A DNA stretch of 37,478 bases from Pseudomonadota bacterium (GTDB lineage Bacteria > Pseudomonadota > Alphaproteobacteria > GCA-2731375). The DNA lies in NCBI GenBank assembly GCA_027623205.1, contig JAQBYC010000039.1, forward strand, positions 1-37,478, given 5' to 3'. Position 1 is the first letter of the stretch, and every line of letters begins with the position of its first letter. The notes below the pieces were generated by a model. The model was not told the origin of the DNA, did no database searches, and saw nothing but the letters and a program-made list of their open reading frames with translations. Shown in pieces: positions 1 through 8,344 of the stretch. A program made the position numbers and the translations under genes.

Positions 1-17
1 TGGAACGCTTCCAAAGA

Positions 18-67
18 CCGGACATATCGTCTGCTACAAAATCCGGACATATCATTCGCTACTGACA
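18..67. repeat. two tandem 25-bp imperfect direct repeats at window edge
   Basis: Two adjacent 25-bp units (18-42 and 43-67) both begin CCGGACATATC and share GCTAC at positions 16-20 of the unit; 17 of the first 20 bases match. A weaker third copy, CTGGACAAGTC, lies at 83-93. Repeats of this kind are found at the ends of some IS21-type insertion sequences, so this could be the terminus of an element that lies mostly outside the window. That reading is inference, because no transposase is visible. The repeats also sit just upstream of the VWA gene and could be regulatory. Confidence 0.5.
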
Positions 68-116
68 AAGGCCGCAACAACACTGGACAAGTCGCCATCG
101 CATACAATGTAATACG

Positions 117-839
117 GTGATGGCCTCAAAAAAGCGCAACATATCAGCAACCGACCGCGACAAGGGCGTTCAGGAATTCCTGAGTAAAATGGCCGCGACG
201 CCCACCGCCCATGCCGCAAAGACCCGTGGTCGCCTGCTGTTTGCCATGGATGCTACCGCATCACGGGAGCCGACCTGGGATACCGCCTGTCAGATCCAGG
301 GCGATATGTTCGCCCAGACGGCGACCCTGGGGGGCCTTGACGTACAGCTGGCCTATTACCGGGGCTACAAGGATTTTCGCGCCACGCCGTGGATTTCCAC
401 CTCGGCCGACCTGATCCCCTTTATGACCCGTGTGCGGTGCCTGGGCGGACAAACCCAGGTGGAGCGGTTACTACGCTATGCGGTGCGGGAAACCGCGAAA
501 CAGCGGATCAATGCCCTGGTCTTCGTTGGTGACAGTCTGGAAGAGGATATCGACCGGGTTTGCACCGTGGCCGGCGAGCTGGGCATGTTGGGGGTTCCGT
601 GTTTCCTGTTTCACGAGGGTTTTGAACCGACGGCAAGCCGGGCCTTCAAACAGATCGCGACGCTGACCCGGGGCGCCTATTGCCGCTTTGATGCCTCGTC
701 CGCGACGCAGTTACGGGATTTGCTTGCCGCCGTTGCGGTCTATGCCGCAGGCGGGCGCAAGGCGCTGTCGGATTTCTCCCAGGGCAAGGCCGCCACCATT
801 CTGCAGATCGCCCATCAGGTGGGTGCGCGGCGGTCATGA
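117..839 (+). CDS. VWA-like domain protein, partner of the downstream J-protein
   Basis: Soluble protein of 240 residues with a von Willebrand factor A-like fold. A MIDAS-type DATAS motif (D45, T47, S49) follows a hydrophobic strand. A conserved Thr in GGQTQVE and a later GDSLEED acidic loop fit the remaining metal-site positions. No signal peptide or membrane segment is seen, so it is probably cytoplasmic. The reading frame opens GTG-ATG; either codon (117 or 120) could be the start, and no strong ribosome binding site is visible. The stop overlaps the next start as ATGA, so it is translationally coupled to the membrane J-protein and probably works with it. The substrate is unknown; a metal-dependent adaptor or chaperone role is inference. 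Confidence 0.75.
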   Translation: MMASKKRNISATDRDKGVQEFLSKMAATPTAHAAKTRGRLLFAMDATASREPTWDTACQIQGDMFAQTATLGGLDVQLAYYRGYKDFRATPWISTSADLIPFMTRVRCLGGQTQVERLLRYAVRETAKQRINALVFVGDSLEEDIDRVCTVAGELGMLGVPCFLFHEGFEPTASRAFKQIATLTRGAYCRFDASSATQLRDLLAAVAVYAAGGRKALSDFSQGKAATILQIAHQVGARRS

Positions 840-1570
840 TCGGCTATTTCATTTTGGGGGTCTGTTTGTTGGGCGCATTGGGTCTGATTGGTAAATTGCT
901 GCTCACTGCGGACCCGGAATTTCTGGCAAAGGCTTTGCGCTTTAGCGCATTTGGCCTGTGCGCCGCAGTGGCGCTATTCCTCTTGCTTACCGGGCGGTTT
1001 GCCCTGGGCCTGCCACTGGCCTTCATGGCCGCTGCTTTTTTGCGCCGTTGGGCCTTGCCCAGGCTGGGACCGCGTATTGGCGGCGGGGCCCGCCCGTCCA
1101 CGGGGCGCAGTTCCAACGTGGAAACAGACTATCTACGCATGACACTGGATCATGATAGCGGCGCCATGCGCGGGGATATTCTGCGCGGCACCTTCGCGGG
1201 CCGCGATCTGAACGATCTGACACCGGAGCAACTGGTCGAATTGCTGGCCGAATGCCGCCGCCACGACGGCGAAGCGGCGCAGGTATTGGAGGCCTATCTG
1301 GACCGAACCCAGGGCAGTGACTGGCGCCGGAACGGAGACGGTTACGGCCAGCACCACGGCGGCCATGGCAATGCCAACCAACACGCAGGCAGGGGCGGCA
1401 TGAGTTTGGCGGAAGCGTGCGAAGTTCTGGGCCTGGAAGCCAATCCGTCACCCAGCGAGGTCCGCGAGGCCCATAAGCGCCTCATGCTGAAACTGCACCC
1501 GGACAAGGGCGGCTCTTCCTATCTTGCGGCAAAAATCAATCAGGCCAAGGATTTATTGCTGGGTGTGTGA
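836..1570 (+). CDS. membrane-anchored DnaJ-domain protein, Pam18/Tim14-like
   Basis: Protein of 244 residues with two hydrophobic segments near the N-terminus (about 2-24 and 36-70), a variable Gly/His-rich linker (about 160-185) and a short C-terminal J domain (about 188-244). The J domain carries the HPD motif at 221-223, in HPDKGGSSYLAAKINQAKDLL. This end closely resembles mitochondrial Pam18/DNAJC19 (HPDKGGS followed by AAKIN-AKD). J domains stimulate DnaK/Hsp70 ATPase, so it probably recruits DnaK to the inner membrane. It overlaps the VWA gene by four bases. The J domain lies at the C-terminus, unlike classical DnaJ, and there is no zinc finger or substrate-binding region. The client is unknown. 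Confidence 0.85.
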   Translation: MIGYFILGVCLLGALGLIGKLLLTADPEFLAKALRFSAFGLCAAVALFLLLTGRFALGLPLAFMAAAFLRRWALPRLGPRIGGGARPSTGRSSNVETDYLRMTLDHDSGAMRGDILRGTFAGRDLNDLTPEQLVELLAECRRHDGEAAQVLEAYLDRTQGSDWRRNGDGYGQHHGGHGNANQHAGRGGMSLAEACEVLGLEANPSPSEVREAHKRLMLKLHPDKGGSSYLAAKINQAKDLLLGV

Positions 1571-1665
1571 TGGCATGACTTGCGTGACCGCCCTGGCCAT
1601 GGCAGAAGCGCGTCACGATACCTAGACAGCTTTCGAACTGCATAAGGGTCAGGAAAGGTCCAATT

Positions 1666-2541
1666 GTGATGCGCGTACGCAAGGCGGTATTCCCCGTTGG
1701 TGGACTAGGCACGCGTTTTCTGCCGGCAACCAAGGCGCTGCCAAAGGAAATGCTGCCCATTGTTGACAAACCATTGATCCAGTATGCGGTGGAAGAAGCC
1801 CACGCGGCCGGGATAGAGGAGTTCATCTTCGTGACTGGCCGGGGCAAAACGGCGATTGAGGATCATTTTGATCACTCCTATGAACTGGAAGACCTGCTGT
1901 CGTCGCGCAACAAGTTGGAGGCCCTGGAAGCCGTGCGGGCGGTTGTGCCCGGCGCCGGCCAGATCGCCTATACCCGGCAGCAGGAACCCCTTGGTCTCGG
2001 CCATGCGGTCTGGTGCGCGCGAAAATTGGTGGGCAACGAGCCCTTTGCGGTCCTGCTGGCCGATGATCTCATTTTGAGCGAAAAACCCTGCCTTAAGCAA
2101 ATGGTGGAAGCCGTCGGCGAAACCGGAGGCAACATGGTAGCCGTAATGGATGTGCCCCGCGAACATACCTCCCGTTACGGTATTCTGGATGTCGGCAGCG
2201 ACGATGGCCGCCTGGCGGAGGTCCGGGGTCTGGTGGAAAAACCCCATCCGGAGGCGGCGCCCTCGACCTTGTCGGTCATCGGGCGCTATATCCTGATGCC
2301 CGAGGTGTTTGACCATCTGAGCGAGAATGAACCGGGTGCGGGCGGGGAAATTCAATTGACGGACGCGATGGCCAAAATGATTGGCGGACTGCCTTTCCAT
2401 GGATTGCGTTTTGAAGGCACTCGTTTTGACTGCGGCGACAAATTAGGGTTTTTGCAGGCGACGATAGCCTTTGGTCTATCCCGGGATGATTTACGGGAGG
2501 GTCTTGGTGATTATATTTCGACGATAGCCAAGGAGATCTAG
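1666..2541 (+). CDS. galU: UTP-glucose-1-phosphate uridylyltransferase
   Basis: Makes UDP-glucose from UTP and glucose-1-phosphate for cell-envelope polysaccharide synthesis in the cytoplasm. The N-terminal nucleotidyltransferase signature GGLGTRFLPATKALPKEMLPIVDKP (residues about 12-36) is intact, and GLVEKP and the GGEIQLTDA stretch typical of GalU follow. The length of 291 residues is usual. The frame opens GTG-ATG (1666/1669) behind an AGGAAAGG ribosome binding site at 1651-1658. It lies 45 bases upstream of ugd, which uses its product, and probably forms an operon with ugd and the hexose-phosphate mutase. Confidence 0.96.
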   Translation: MMRVRKAVFPVGGLGTRFLPATKALPKEMLPIVDKPLIQYAVEEAHAAGIEEFIFVTGRGKTAIEDHFDHSYELEDLLSSRNKLEALEAVRAVVPGAGQIAYTRQQEPLGLGHAVWCARKLVGNEPFAVLLADDLILSEKPCLKQMVEAVGETGGNMVAVMDVPREHTSRYGILDVGSDDGRLAEVRGLVEKPHPEAAPSTLSVIGRYILMPEVFDHLSENEPGAGGEIQLTDAMAKMIGGLPFHGLRFEGTRFDCGDKLGFLQATIAFGLSRDDLREGLGDYISTIAKEI

Positions 2542-2586
2542 AGACGTGAACCCAGACCTGAATGCCATAACAGGGCGTACCTAGCC

Positions 2587-3903
2587 ATGCATGTCACCAT
2601 GATCGGAACCGGCTATGTTGGCTTGGTATCAGGCGCTTGTTTCTCCGAATTCGGGCACACCGTTACCTGCGTCGATAAGGACACCGGCAAGATCGATGCT
2701 CTGCGAGCGGGCCGGATCCCGATTTTTGAACCAGGCCTTGAAAAACTGGTGGCGACCAACGTCGCCGCGGGCCGCCTGACCTTTACGACGGAACTGCAAC
2801 GGCCCGTGGCGGATGCCGATGCGGTATTTATTGCAGTCGGCACCCCGTCCCGCCGGGGTGACGGCCATGCCGATTTGACCTATGTCTTCGAGGCCGCGCG
2901 CGAAGTGGCGAAGGCGCTGGACGGCTATACCGTGATCATCACCAAATCAACCGTGCCGGTCGGAACAGGAGCGGAAGTGGCGCGGATTGTCGGCGAAGCC
3001 AGGCCGGATGCGGATTTTGATGTCGCCTCGAATCCGGAATTTTTGCGTGAAGGCGCGGCGATCAGCGATTTCATGCGCCCCGATCGCGTGGTTGTGGGCA
3101 CCGAAAGTGACCGGGCCCGCGAAGTCATCCGTGAACTATACAGATCGTTGTTCTTGAACGAGACGCCAGTAATGTTCACGTCGCGGCAGACGGCGGAATT
3201 GATAAAGTATGCCGCCAATGCGTTTCTCGCGACAAAGATCACCTTCATCAACGAGATCGCCAATCTGTGCGAACAGGTTGACGCAGATGTCCAGGATGTA
3301 GCCCGCGGCATCGGCCTCGATGGCCGCATTGGCAACAAGTTCCTGCACGCAGGTCCCGGTTATGGCGGCTCGTGCTTCCCCAAGGACACCTTGGCCCTGT
3401 TGCGCACGGCCGAGAGCCTCGGCCTGCCGCTGGACATCGTCAAGGCCACGGTGGCCGTCAATGGTCAACGCAAAAAGGATATGGCGCAAAAAATCATTGA
3501 TGCCTGTGGCGGCTCGGTTCAGGGGAAAACGGTCGCGGTCCTGGGCCTGACTTTCAAGCCGAACACCGACGATATGCGCGATTCCCCCAGTCTGGATATC
3601 ATCCCCGCCCTGCTGGCAGCGGGCGCCAGGGTCCGCGCCCACGACCCCGCGGGTATGGACGAAGCGCGTAAATTGTTGGCCGGGATCGAATATTGCGACG
3701 ACGCCTATGACACCCTGGTCGGCGCCCATGCCCTGGCGATCCTCACCGAGTGGAACGCCTACCGCGCGCTGGACATGCCTCGGGTAAAGGCGCTTTTGCA
3801 GGCGCCGGTTTTGATCGATATGCGCAATATCTATGACCCCCAGACCATGGGCAACTTGGGTTTTACTTATATTTCCATTGGCCGCCCCGCGGTCAGGCCC
3901 TGA
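2587..3903 (+). CDS. ugd: UDP-glucose 6-dehydrogenase
   Basis: Oxidises UDP-glucose to UDP-glucuronate with two NAD+. The Rossmann motif GTGYVG is at residues 7-12. The central sequence GPGYGGSCFPKDT holds the catalytic cysteine at residue 263, and the C-terminal UDP-binding domain has the typical GLTFKPNTDDMRDSPS. The length of 438 residues is normal for the bacterial enzyme. It follows galU, so UDP-glucose is both made and oxidised by this cluster. The product feeds uronic-acid exopolysaccharide, LPS or capsule, but no glycosyltransferase is in the window to say which. Confidence 0.96.
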   Translation: MHVTMIGTGYVGLVSGACFSEFGHTVTCVDKDTGKIDALRAGRIPIFEPGLEKLVATNVAAGRLTFTTELQRPVADADAVFIAVGTPSRRGDGHADLTYVFEAAREVAKALDGYTVIITKSTVPVGTGAEVARIVGEARPDADFDVASNPEFLREGAAISDFMRPDRVVVGTESDRAREVIRELYRSLFLNETPVMFTSRQTAELIKYAANAFLATKITFINEIANLCEQVDADVQDVARGIGLDGRIGNKFLHAGPGYGGSCFPKDTLALLRTAESLGLPLDIVKATVAVNGQRKKDMAQKIIDACGGSVQGKTVAVLGLTFKPNTDDMRDSPSLDIIPALLAAGARVRAHDPAGMDEARKLLAGIEYCDDAYDTLVGAHALAILTEWNAYRALDMPRVKALLQAPVLIDMRNIYDPQTMGNLGFTYISIGRPAVRP

Positions 3904-3919
3904 ACCGGGGACAGGACAA

Positions 3920-5305
3920 ATGATCCAAAATCACACCTTTCACGCCACGGTCCTGCGTGAATACGATGTGCGCGGCGTTGTCGGCGATACTCTGTCCATG
4001 GCTGACGCCTATGCGGTTGGCCGTTCATTCGGGTCCATTGTGGCGCGTGAGGCTGGCCGAAGGGTCGCTGTAGGCTACGATGGCCGCCTGTCCTCGATCG
4101 AAATGGCCGACCATCTGGTCCGAGGTCTGAACGACGCCGGGATTGATGCCTTGCGGATCGGTCGCGGGCCGACACCCATGCTGTATTTTTCGGTCTATCA
4201 TTTGCAGGCTGATGCGGGGGTGATGATCACCGGCTCGCACAATCCGGCTGAATATAACGGCTTTAAAATGATGGTTGGCGGCAAAGCCTTTTTTGGCGAT
4301 CAAATCCAGGAGCTAGGCCGCCTGGCCATGGCGGGGGCATGGGCCCGCGGCGAGGGCGGATCGAAGCATCACGATGTGCGCCCGGCCTATCTGGAAGAAC
4401 TGGTTGCAGCCTATACGACTGAAATTCCGCTTTCCGTCGCCTGGGACTGCGGCAACGGCGTGGCCGGCGACATTCTGCCTGATTTAATTGCCCGCCTGCC
4501 CGGCCATCATATCGCCTTGAACGAAGTAGTGGACGGCACCTTCCCGGCCCATCATCCCGATCCGACGGTGGCGGAAAATCTGGTGCAGTTGCAGGCGACC
4601 GTACGCCAGAACAATTTGGATATGGGGATTGGCTTTGACGGCGACGGTGATCGCATTGGCGTCGTCGACGGCCGGCAGCGGATTCTATGGGGCGATCAGT
4701 TGTTGGCCATCCTGGCCCGCGATGTCTTGGCGGAGCGGCCTGGCAGTACCATCATCGCCGACGTGAAAGCCAGCCAGGTGCTGTTCGACGAAGTTGCCCG
4801 CCTGGGCGGCAAACCCTTGATGTACCGCACCGGCCATTCCCTGATCAAAAACAAGATGGCGGAGACCGGCGCGCCCCTGGCCGGCGAAATGAGCGGGCAC
4901 ATCTTTTTCGCCGACAAATATTATGGCTTCGACGATGCCTTGTACGCGGCGGTACGGTTTCTGGATACCGTCGCCCGCTCCGGGCAAAGTGTCGCCGCGT
5001 TGCGCGACAACCTGCCACAAATGGTCAACACACCCGAAATACGCTTCGATTGCGACGATGCGCGTAAATTCAAGGTGGTGGACGAGGTGGTCGCCGAACT
5101 GCGGGCCCAGTGCGCTGAATTCTCCGATATCGATGGCGCCCGTGTTTCCACCCCTGATGGCTGGTGGCTGCTGCGGGCCTCCAACACCCAGCCGGCCCTG
5201 GTGGTCCGGTGCGAGGCCGGCGACGAGGCGGGCCTGGTACGCCTAAAGGAGGCGGTTACCACCGCATTGGCCCCTTGCGGCGTGACCCCGCCGGTGGATT
5301 CTTAG
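3920..5305 (+). CDS. phosphomannomutase/phosphoglucomutase (AlgC/ManB type)
   Basis: Alpha-D-phosphohexomutase of 461 residues that interconverts 1- and 6-phosphates of mannose or glucose. The phosphoserine loop TGSHNP has its serine at residue 106, the metal loop DGDGDR is at 240-245, the sugar-binding GEMSGH follows, and the C-terminal phosphate loop is RASNTQP. The ATG at 3920 is chosen because the frame upstream of it runs inside ugd and has no family similarity, and because REYDVRG then lies near the N-terminus as expected. It sits 16 bases after ugd and could supply glucose-1-phosphate for galU. Its stop overlaps the stop of the convergent reductase gene. Confidence 0.92.
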   Translation: MIQNHTFHATVLREYDVRGVVGDTLSMADAYAVGRSFGSIVAREAGRRVAVGYDGRLSSIEMADHLVRGLNDAGIDALRIGRGPTPMLYFSVYHLQADAGVMITGSHNPAEYNGFKMMVGGKAFFGDQIQELGRLAMAGAWARGEGGSKHHDVRPAYLEELVAAYTTEIPLSVAWDCGNGVAGDILPDLIARLPGHHIALNEVVDGTFPAHHPDPTVAENLVQLQATVRQNNLDMGIGFDGDGDRIGVVDGRQRILWGDQLLAILARDVLAERPGSTIIADVKASQVLFDEVARLGGKPLMYRTGHSLIKNKMAETGAPLAGEMSGHIFFADKYYGFDDALYAAVRFLDTVARSGQSVAALRDNLPQMVNTPEIRFDCDDARKFKVVDEVVAELRAQCAEFSDIDGARVSTPDGWWLLRASNTQPALVVRCEAGDEAGLVRLKEAVTTALAPCGVTPPVDS

Positions 5306-6717
5306 CCGAATTTGCTTAGAAACTTGACCATGGCACGGGTTCGGTCGGTGAACAGTTTCGGGATGAAATAGCTGCCAGCGGCACGGTGGCCAACCTCGCC
5401 AAAGGTAGGGTACGGCCAGATAACGCCGGCCATGGCGCCTATTTTCAAGCTCTGCGCCACCGCCATGACCCAGGGCTGGATCAACTCACCGGCGTGGGGA
5501 CCCACCATGGAGACGCCCAGCACCCGGCCATTCTTGGCGGTCACGATCTTGATCAGCCCGGTCGTGTCCCGCTCTGCCTGGGCCCGGTCATTTTCGGCGA
5601 AGGGGAAGCGCAATATACGGATCTCGCCAGCCTGGGCCCTGGCCTGGTCTTCGTGCAAGCCCACGTGGGCCAGCTCCGGGTCCGTATAGGTGACCCAGGG
5701 GATCGCCGTCTGTTTGGCCTTGGCGGGCAAACGAAACAGCGCATTGCGGATCACGATGCCCGCGTGATGTCCGGCCACATGGGTAAACTGCAAGCCGCCG
5801 GCCACATCACCAATCGCGAAAATCTTTTTGTTCGACGTGCGCAACCGTCGGTCCACCGCAATGCCCTTGGCCGAATAGTCGATACCGGCGGCTTCCAGGT
5901 TCAGGCCCGCCACATTCGCCTTGCGGCCAGCTGCAATCAGTAAATGGCTGCCCTCCACCACGCCGCCATTGTCCAACCGGGCGGCAACGCCGCCCTCCTT
6001 CCGGGCCAAGCTTTCGACCTTCACCCCGGTCAGGATCCGGACTCCTTCCCCGGCCAGGCGATCATGCACCACCTTGGCCATTTCACCATCGTCATTGGGC
6101 AACAGGCGGATCATTTCGATTACCGTCACCTGGCTGCCCAGACGCCGGTGGGCCTGGGCCATCTCGACGCCAATGGGACCGCCGCCGATAACGACCAGGT
6201 GCGCCATCGCCTGATCGCAATCAAACAACGTCTCGTTGGTCAGATAGGGCACATCATCCAGACCGGCGATCGGCGGCACCATCGGAGAGGAGCCGGTGGC
6301 GACGACAAAGCGGCGCGCCGTCACCAACTGCCCGCCGACGTCAATCTTGTCCGGTCCTACAAAGCTTGCCGAACCCTGGAGCACGTTGACGCCCAGAGCG
6401 CGAAAGCGTTCCACCGAATCTTGGGGTGCGATAGCGGCGATGACATCGCGGACATGTTGGCGCACGGCCGCCGGATCCACGGTCAAAGGGCCGGCAGCAA
6501 GCCCAAACCGGCCGGCGTTGCAAATATTGTGGGCGGACTTGGCAGCGGCCAACAAAGCCTTCGAGGGCACACAGCCAAAGTTCAGGCAATCGCCGCCCAT
6601 CAGGTGCCGTTCCACCAAGGCCACGGAGGCGCCAAGCTGGCTGGCCCCGGCGGCCACTGTCAGCCCGCCCGAACCGGCGCCGATGACGCAAATGTCGACC
6701 TTCAACTCCGCGCTCAT
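5302..6717 (-). CDS. FAD-dependent pyridine nucleotide-disulfide oxidoreductase (mercuric reductase-like)
   Basis: Flavoprotein of 471 residues in the dihydrolipoamide/mercuric/glutathione reductase family. It has the FAD-binding GAGSGG (13-18), a redox disulfide in GGDCLNFGCVPSK (C44, C49), the NAD(P)-binding GGGPIGVEMA and the second FAD motif AIGDVAGG. The C-terminal dimerisation motif reads WPYPTFGE; the usual catalytic His-Pro of lipoamide dehydrogenase (HAHPT-E) is replaced by Tyr-Pro, so this is probably not a true Lpd. No mercury-binding N-terminal domain or C-terminal Cys pair is present. It overlaps the upstream TVP38-family gene as ATGA, and the two families are also known as natural fusions. 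The physiological substrate is unknown. Confidence 0.88.
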   Translation of the reverse strand: MSAELKVDICVIGAGSGGLTVAAGASQLGASVALVERHLMGGDCLNFGCVPSKALLAAAKSAHNICNAGRFGLAAGPLTVDPAAVRQHVRDVIAAIAPQDSVERFRALGVNVLQGSASFVGPDKIDVGGQLVTARRFVVATGSSPMVPPIAGLDDVPYLTNETLFDCDQAMAHLVVIGGGPIGVEMAQAHRRLGSQVTVIEMIRLLPNDDGEMAKVVHDRLAGEGVRILTGVKVESLARKEGGVAARLDNGGVVEGSHLLIAAGRKANVAGLNLEAAGIDYSAKGIAVDRRLRTSNKKIFAIGDVAGGLQFTHVAGHHAGIVIRNALFRLPAKAKQTAIPWVTYTDPELAHVGLHEDQARAQAGEIRILRFPFAENDRAQAERDTTGLIKIVTAKNGRVLGVSMVGPHAGELIQPWVMAVAQSLKIGAMAGVIWPYPTFGEVGHRAAGSYFIPKLFTDRTRAMVKFLSKFG

Positions 6718-7484
6718 CCAGCCGTATCCTTGTGTTGCCTGCGCGCCCGAAAGAACTTGTACAACACGGGCAAGGCCGACAAAACCGCCAGACCAGTCAG
6801 CGCCGCCAGAACGTCGTTACTCAAAATCGAACGGACGGACAGTTCCTTGTTGCTGTCCAAAATACTGTCCAGGCCCATGCCGACCTGCGCAAAAACGAAG
6901 GTGCCCGGAATGATGCCGATGAAGGTCGCCAGCACAAAATCCCGCAACCTAACGCCCAAAAAGGCCGGCACCAGATTGACCAGAAAAAATGGGAACAATG
7001 GAATCAAACGCAAAATCAGCAGATAATTGAAGGCGTTCTCTCGAAATCCATCCTCCATTTTCAGCAAGGTCGGTCCAGCCCGGGCACGCAAGGGATCGCC
7101 CAGTGCGGTCTTGGCGATCAAGAATATTGCCGTGGCGCCGATTGTGGCGCCGACCACGACCAGGCCAGTGGCTGCAACGCTGCCGAAAAAAAATCCACTG
7201 GTCACGGTCATGAGCAACGCGCCGGGCAGGGAAAATGCCACCATCACCGCGTAGACTGCAAGAAAGCACAAAGCCATGACGATGGTATGGTCGGCAATGT
7301 ATGTGGCCAGGTCGTTGCGGTACAGACGCAGACTATCCAGGGTAAAATACGCATCACCGCCAACGGCCAGGAAGGCGGCCAAGCCGGCCACCAACAGCAG
7401 TAACGGCCACAACCGGCGCAATGAAAGCAACGGCGCACGCACGGCCACCTTGGCATCCCTTTCGCCCTGATTCTGGCAGCCCAT
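6714..7484 (-). CDS. TVP38/TMEM64 family inner-membrane protein
   Basis: Polytopic membrane protein of the TVP38/TMEM64 (DedA-related, SNARE-associated) family, 256 residues from the chosen ATG. A hydrophobic N-terminal segment (LWPLLLLVAGLAAFLAV) is followed by several more. The family hallmark region G-FFFG-----G-----GA-IG, then F---LILRLIPLFPFFLVN and the re-entrant-like PGTFVFAQVG, is clear. The ATG ending at 7484 is preferred because GGGGTG lies five bases upstream. A GTG at 7538 would add 18 unremarkable residues. It is first in a two-gene minus-strand operon with the FAD reductase and divergent from rpmH. Membrane redox or lipid-related roles are inference. Confidence 0.85.
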   Translation of the reverse strand: MGCQNQGERDAKVAVRAPLLSLRRLWPLLLLVAGLAAFLAVGGDAYFTLDSLRLYRNDLATYIADHTIVMALCFLAVYAVMVAFSLPGALLMTVTSGFFFGSVAATGLVVVGATIGATAIFLIAKTALGDPLRARAGPTLLKMEDGFRENAFNYLLILRLIPLFPFFLVNLVPAFLGVRLRDFVLATFIGIIPGTFVFAQVGMGLDSILDSNKELSVRSILSNDVLAALTGLAVLSALPVLYKFFRARRQHKDTAG

Positions 7485-7648
7485 GGCAACACCCCAAAAA
7501 TGTCTGATGGGGACTATAGCGTAATCCTTGCCTTGCACTAGGGCGGAAGCATTGCCAAATCGACATGCCCATCATGTTATCGTGATGACATGAGGTGGCC
7601 ATGCCGAGGCGCCCCGGCAGCACGGTTGAATTGACGGTCCTGGCGGCG

Positions 7649-7677
7649 TTGACTTCTCGTAATCGAAACCGTATACA
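7649..7677 (+). promoter_or_regulatory. sigma70-type promoter of rpmH
   Basis: TTGACT at 7649-7654 and TATACA at 7672-7677 are separated by exactly 17 bases, a near-consensus housekeeping promoter. Transcription should start near 7684, leaving a leader of about 47 bases before the rpmH GTG. The site drives rpmH and probably rnpA-yidD-yidC-yihA. It is a visual match only. Confidence 0.75.
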
Positions 7678-7730
7678 GCGCGTCTTGTTTTGGGTCCCTA
7701 ACGGGCCGAATTTTTTATGGAGGTTGAGGG

Positions 7731-7865
7731 GTGAAACGCACCTACCAACCAAGCAGACTGGTTCGCAAACACCGGCATGGCTTTCGTCACCGCATGGCGA
7801 CCGTTGGCGGTCGCCGTGTTCTGGCAAAGCGCCGGTCCAGGGGCCGCAAGCAACTTTCTGCATAG
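7731..7865 (+). CDS. rpmH: 50S ribosomal protein L34
   Basis: Ribosomal protein L34 of 44 residues, too short for many gene finders. It reads [20 protein letters not shown] and then [20 protein letters not shown], the canonical, very basic L34 sequence at full length. The start is GTG at 7731 behind a GGAGG ribosome binding site at about 7720; the usual L34 begins MKRTYQPS, which fixes the start. It heads the classic rpmH-rnpA-yidD-yidC cluster. Confidence 0.97.
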   Translation: MKRTYQPSRLVRKHRHGFRHRMATVGGRRVLAKRRSRGRKQLSA

Positions 7866-7903
7866 GATGATTCCGGCCCGAAATTACCGGGCGCGGGAAA
7901 ACT

Positions 7904-8344
7904 GTGTGTGATGAAATGAGGCATAGGGATTTGAAGCTTGTGCGCCTGAAAAGGCGCGCGGACTTTTTGCGTGTGGCCAAGTCCCGGCTCCACTTCGCGA
8001 CGCCCGGTCTTGTCCTGCAGGTCGCCGACCGGCAAGCTGGCTGCAATGGCATCACGGGGCCGCATTCAAGCGCGGACGAAGGATCGGAGGTTGCTGTGGG
8101 TATTGGTTTCACGGCCAGCAAAAAGGTCGGCAACGCCGTGGCGCGCAATCGCGCAAAGAGACGTTTACGGGCCGCCGTGGCGGAGGTTATGCCAGGGCAT
8201 GCCGCTGCGGGCCGCGACTATGTGCTGATTGGTCGCAAGGCGACCCTACAACGGCCCTATGCCGATCTGTTGACCGATTTGATGCGGGCGCTGCGACGCA
8301 CCAGCAGCTTGGCGCCGAACAGTGCGGAACTGGCATCATCATGA
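7904..8344 (+). CDS. rnpA: ribonuclease P protein component
   Basis: Protein subunit of RNase P, which removes 5' leaders from tRNA precursors. LKRRADFLRVA at the N-terminus and the RNR motif region GFTASKKVGNAVARNRAKRRLRA are diagnostic. The length is 146 residues from GTG 7904, or 142 from ATG 7916; the true start is uncertain because only a weak GCGGGAAA site precedes the GTG. A 5-bp stem (GCCCG/CGGGC) lies in the 38-base gap after rpmH and might attenuate expression. The stop overlaps the yidD start as ATGA. Confidence 0.95.
   Translation: MCDEMRHRDLKLVRLKRRADFLRVAKSRLHFATPGLVLQVADRQAGCNGITGPHSSADEGSEVAVGIGFTASKKVGNAVARNRAKRRLRAAVAEVMPGHAAAGRDYVLIGRKATLQRPYADLLTDLMRALRRTSSLAPNSAELASS

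Noticed and set aside
5944-7026. Open frame of 360 codons on the plus strand
   Set aside because: It is antisense to the FAD reductase and TVP38 genes, has Gln/His/Gly-rich shadow composition and no family motif.
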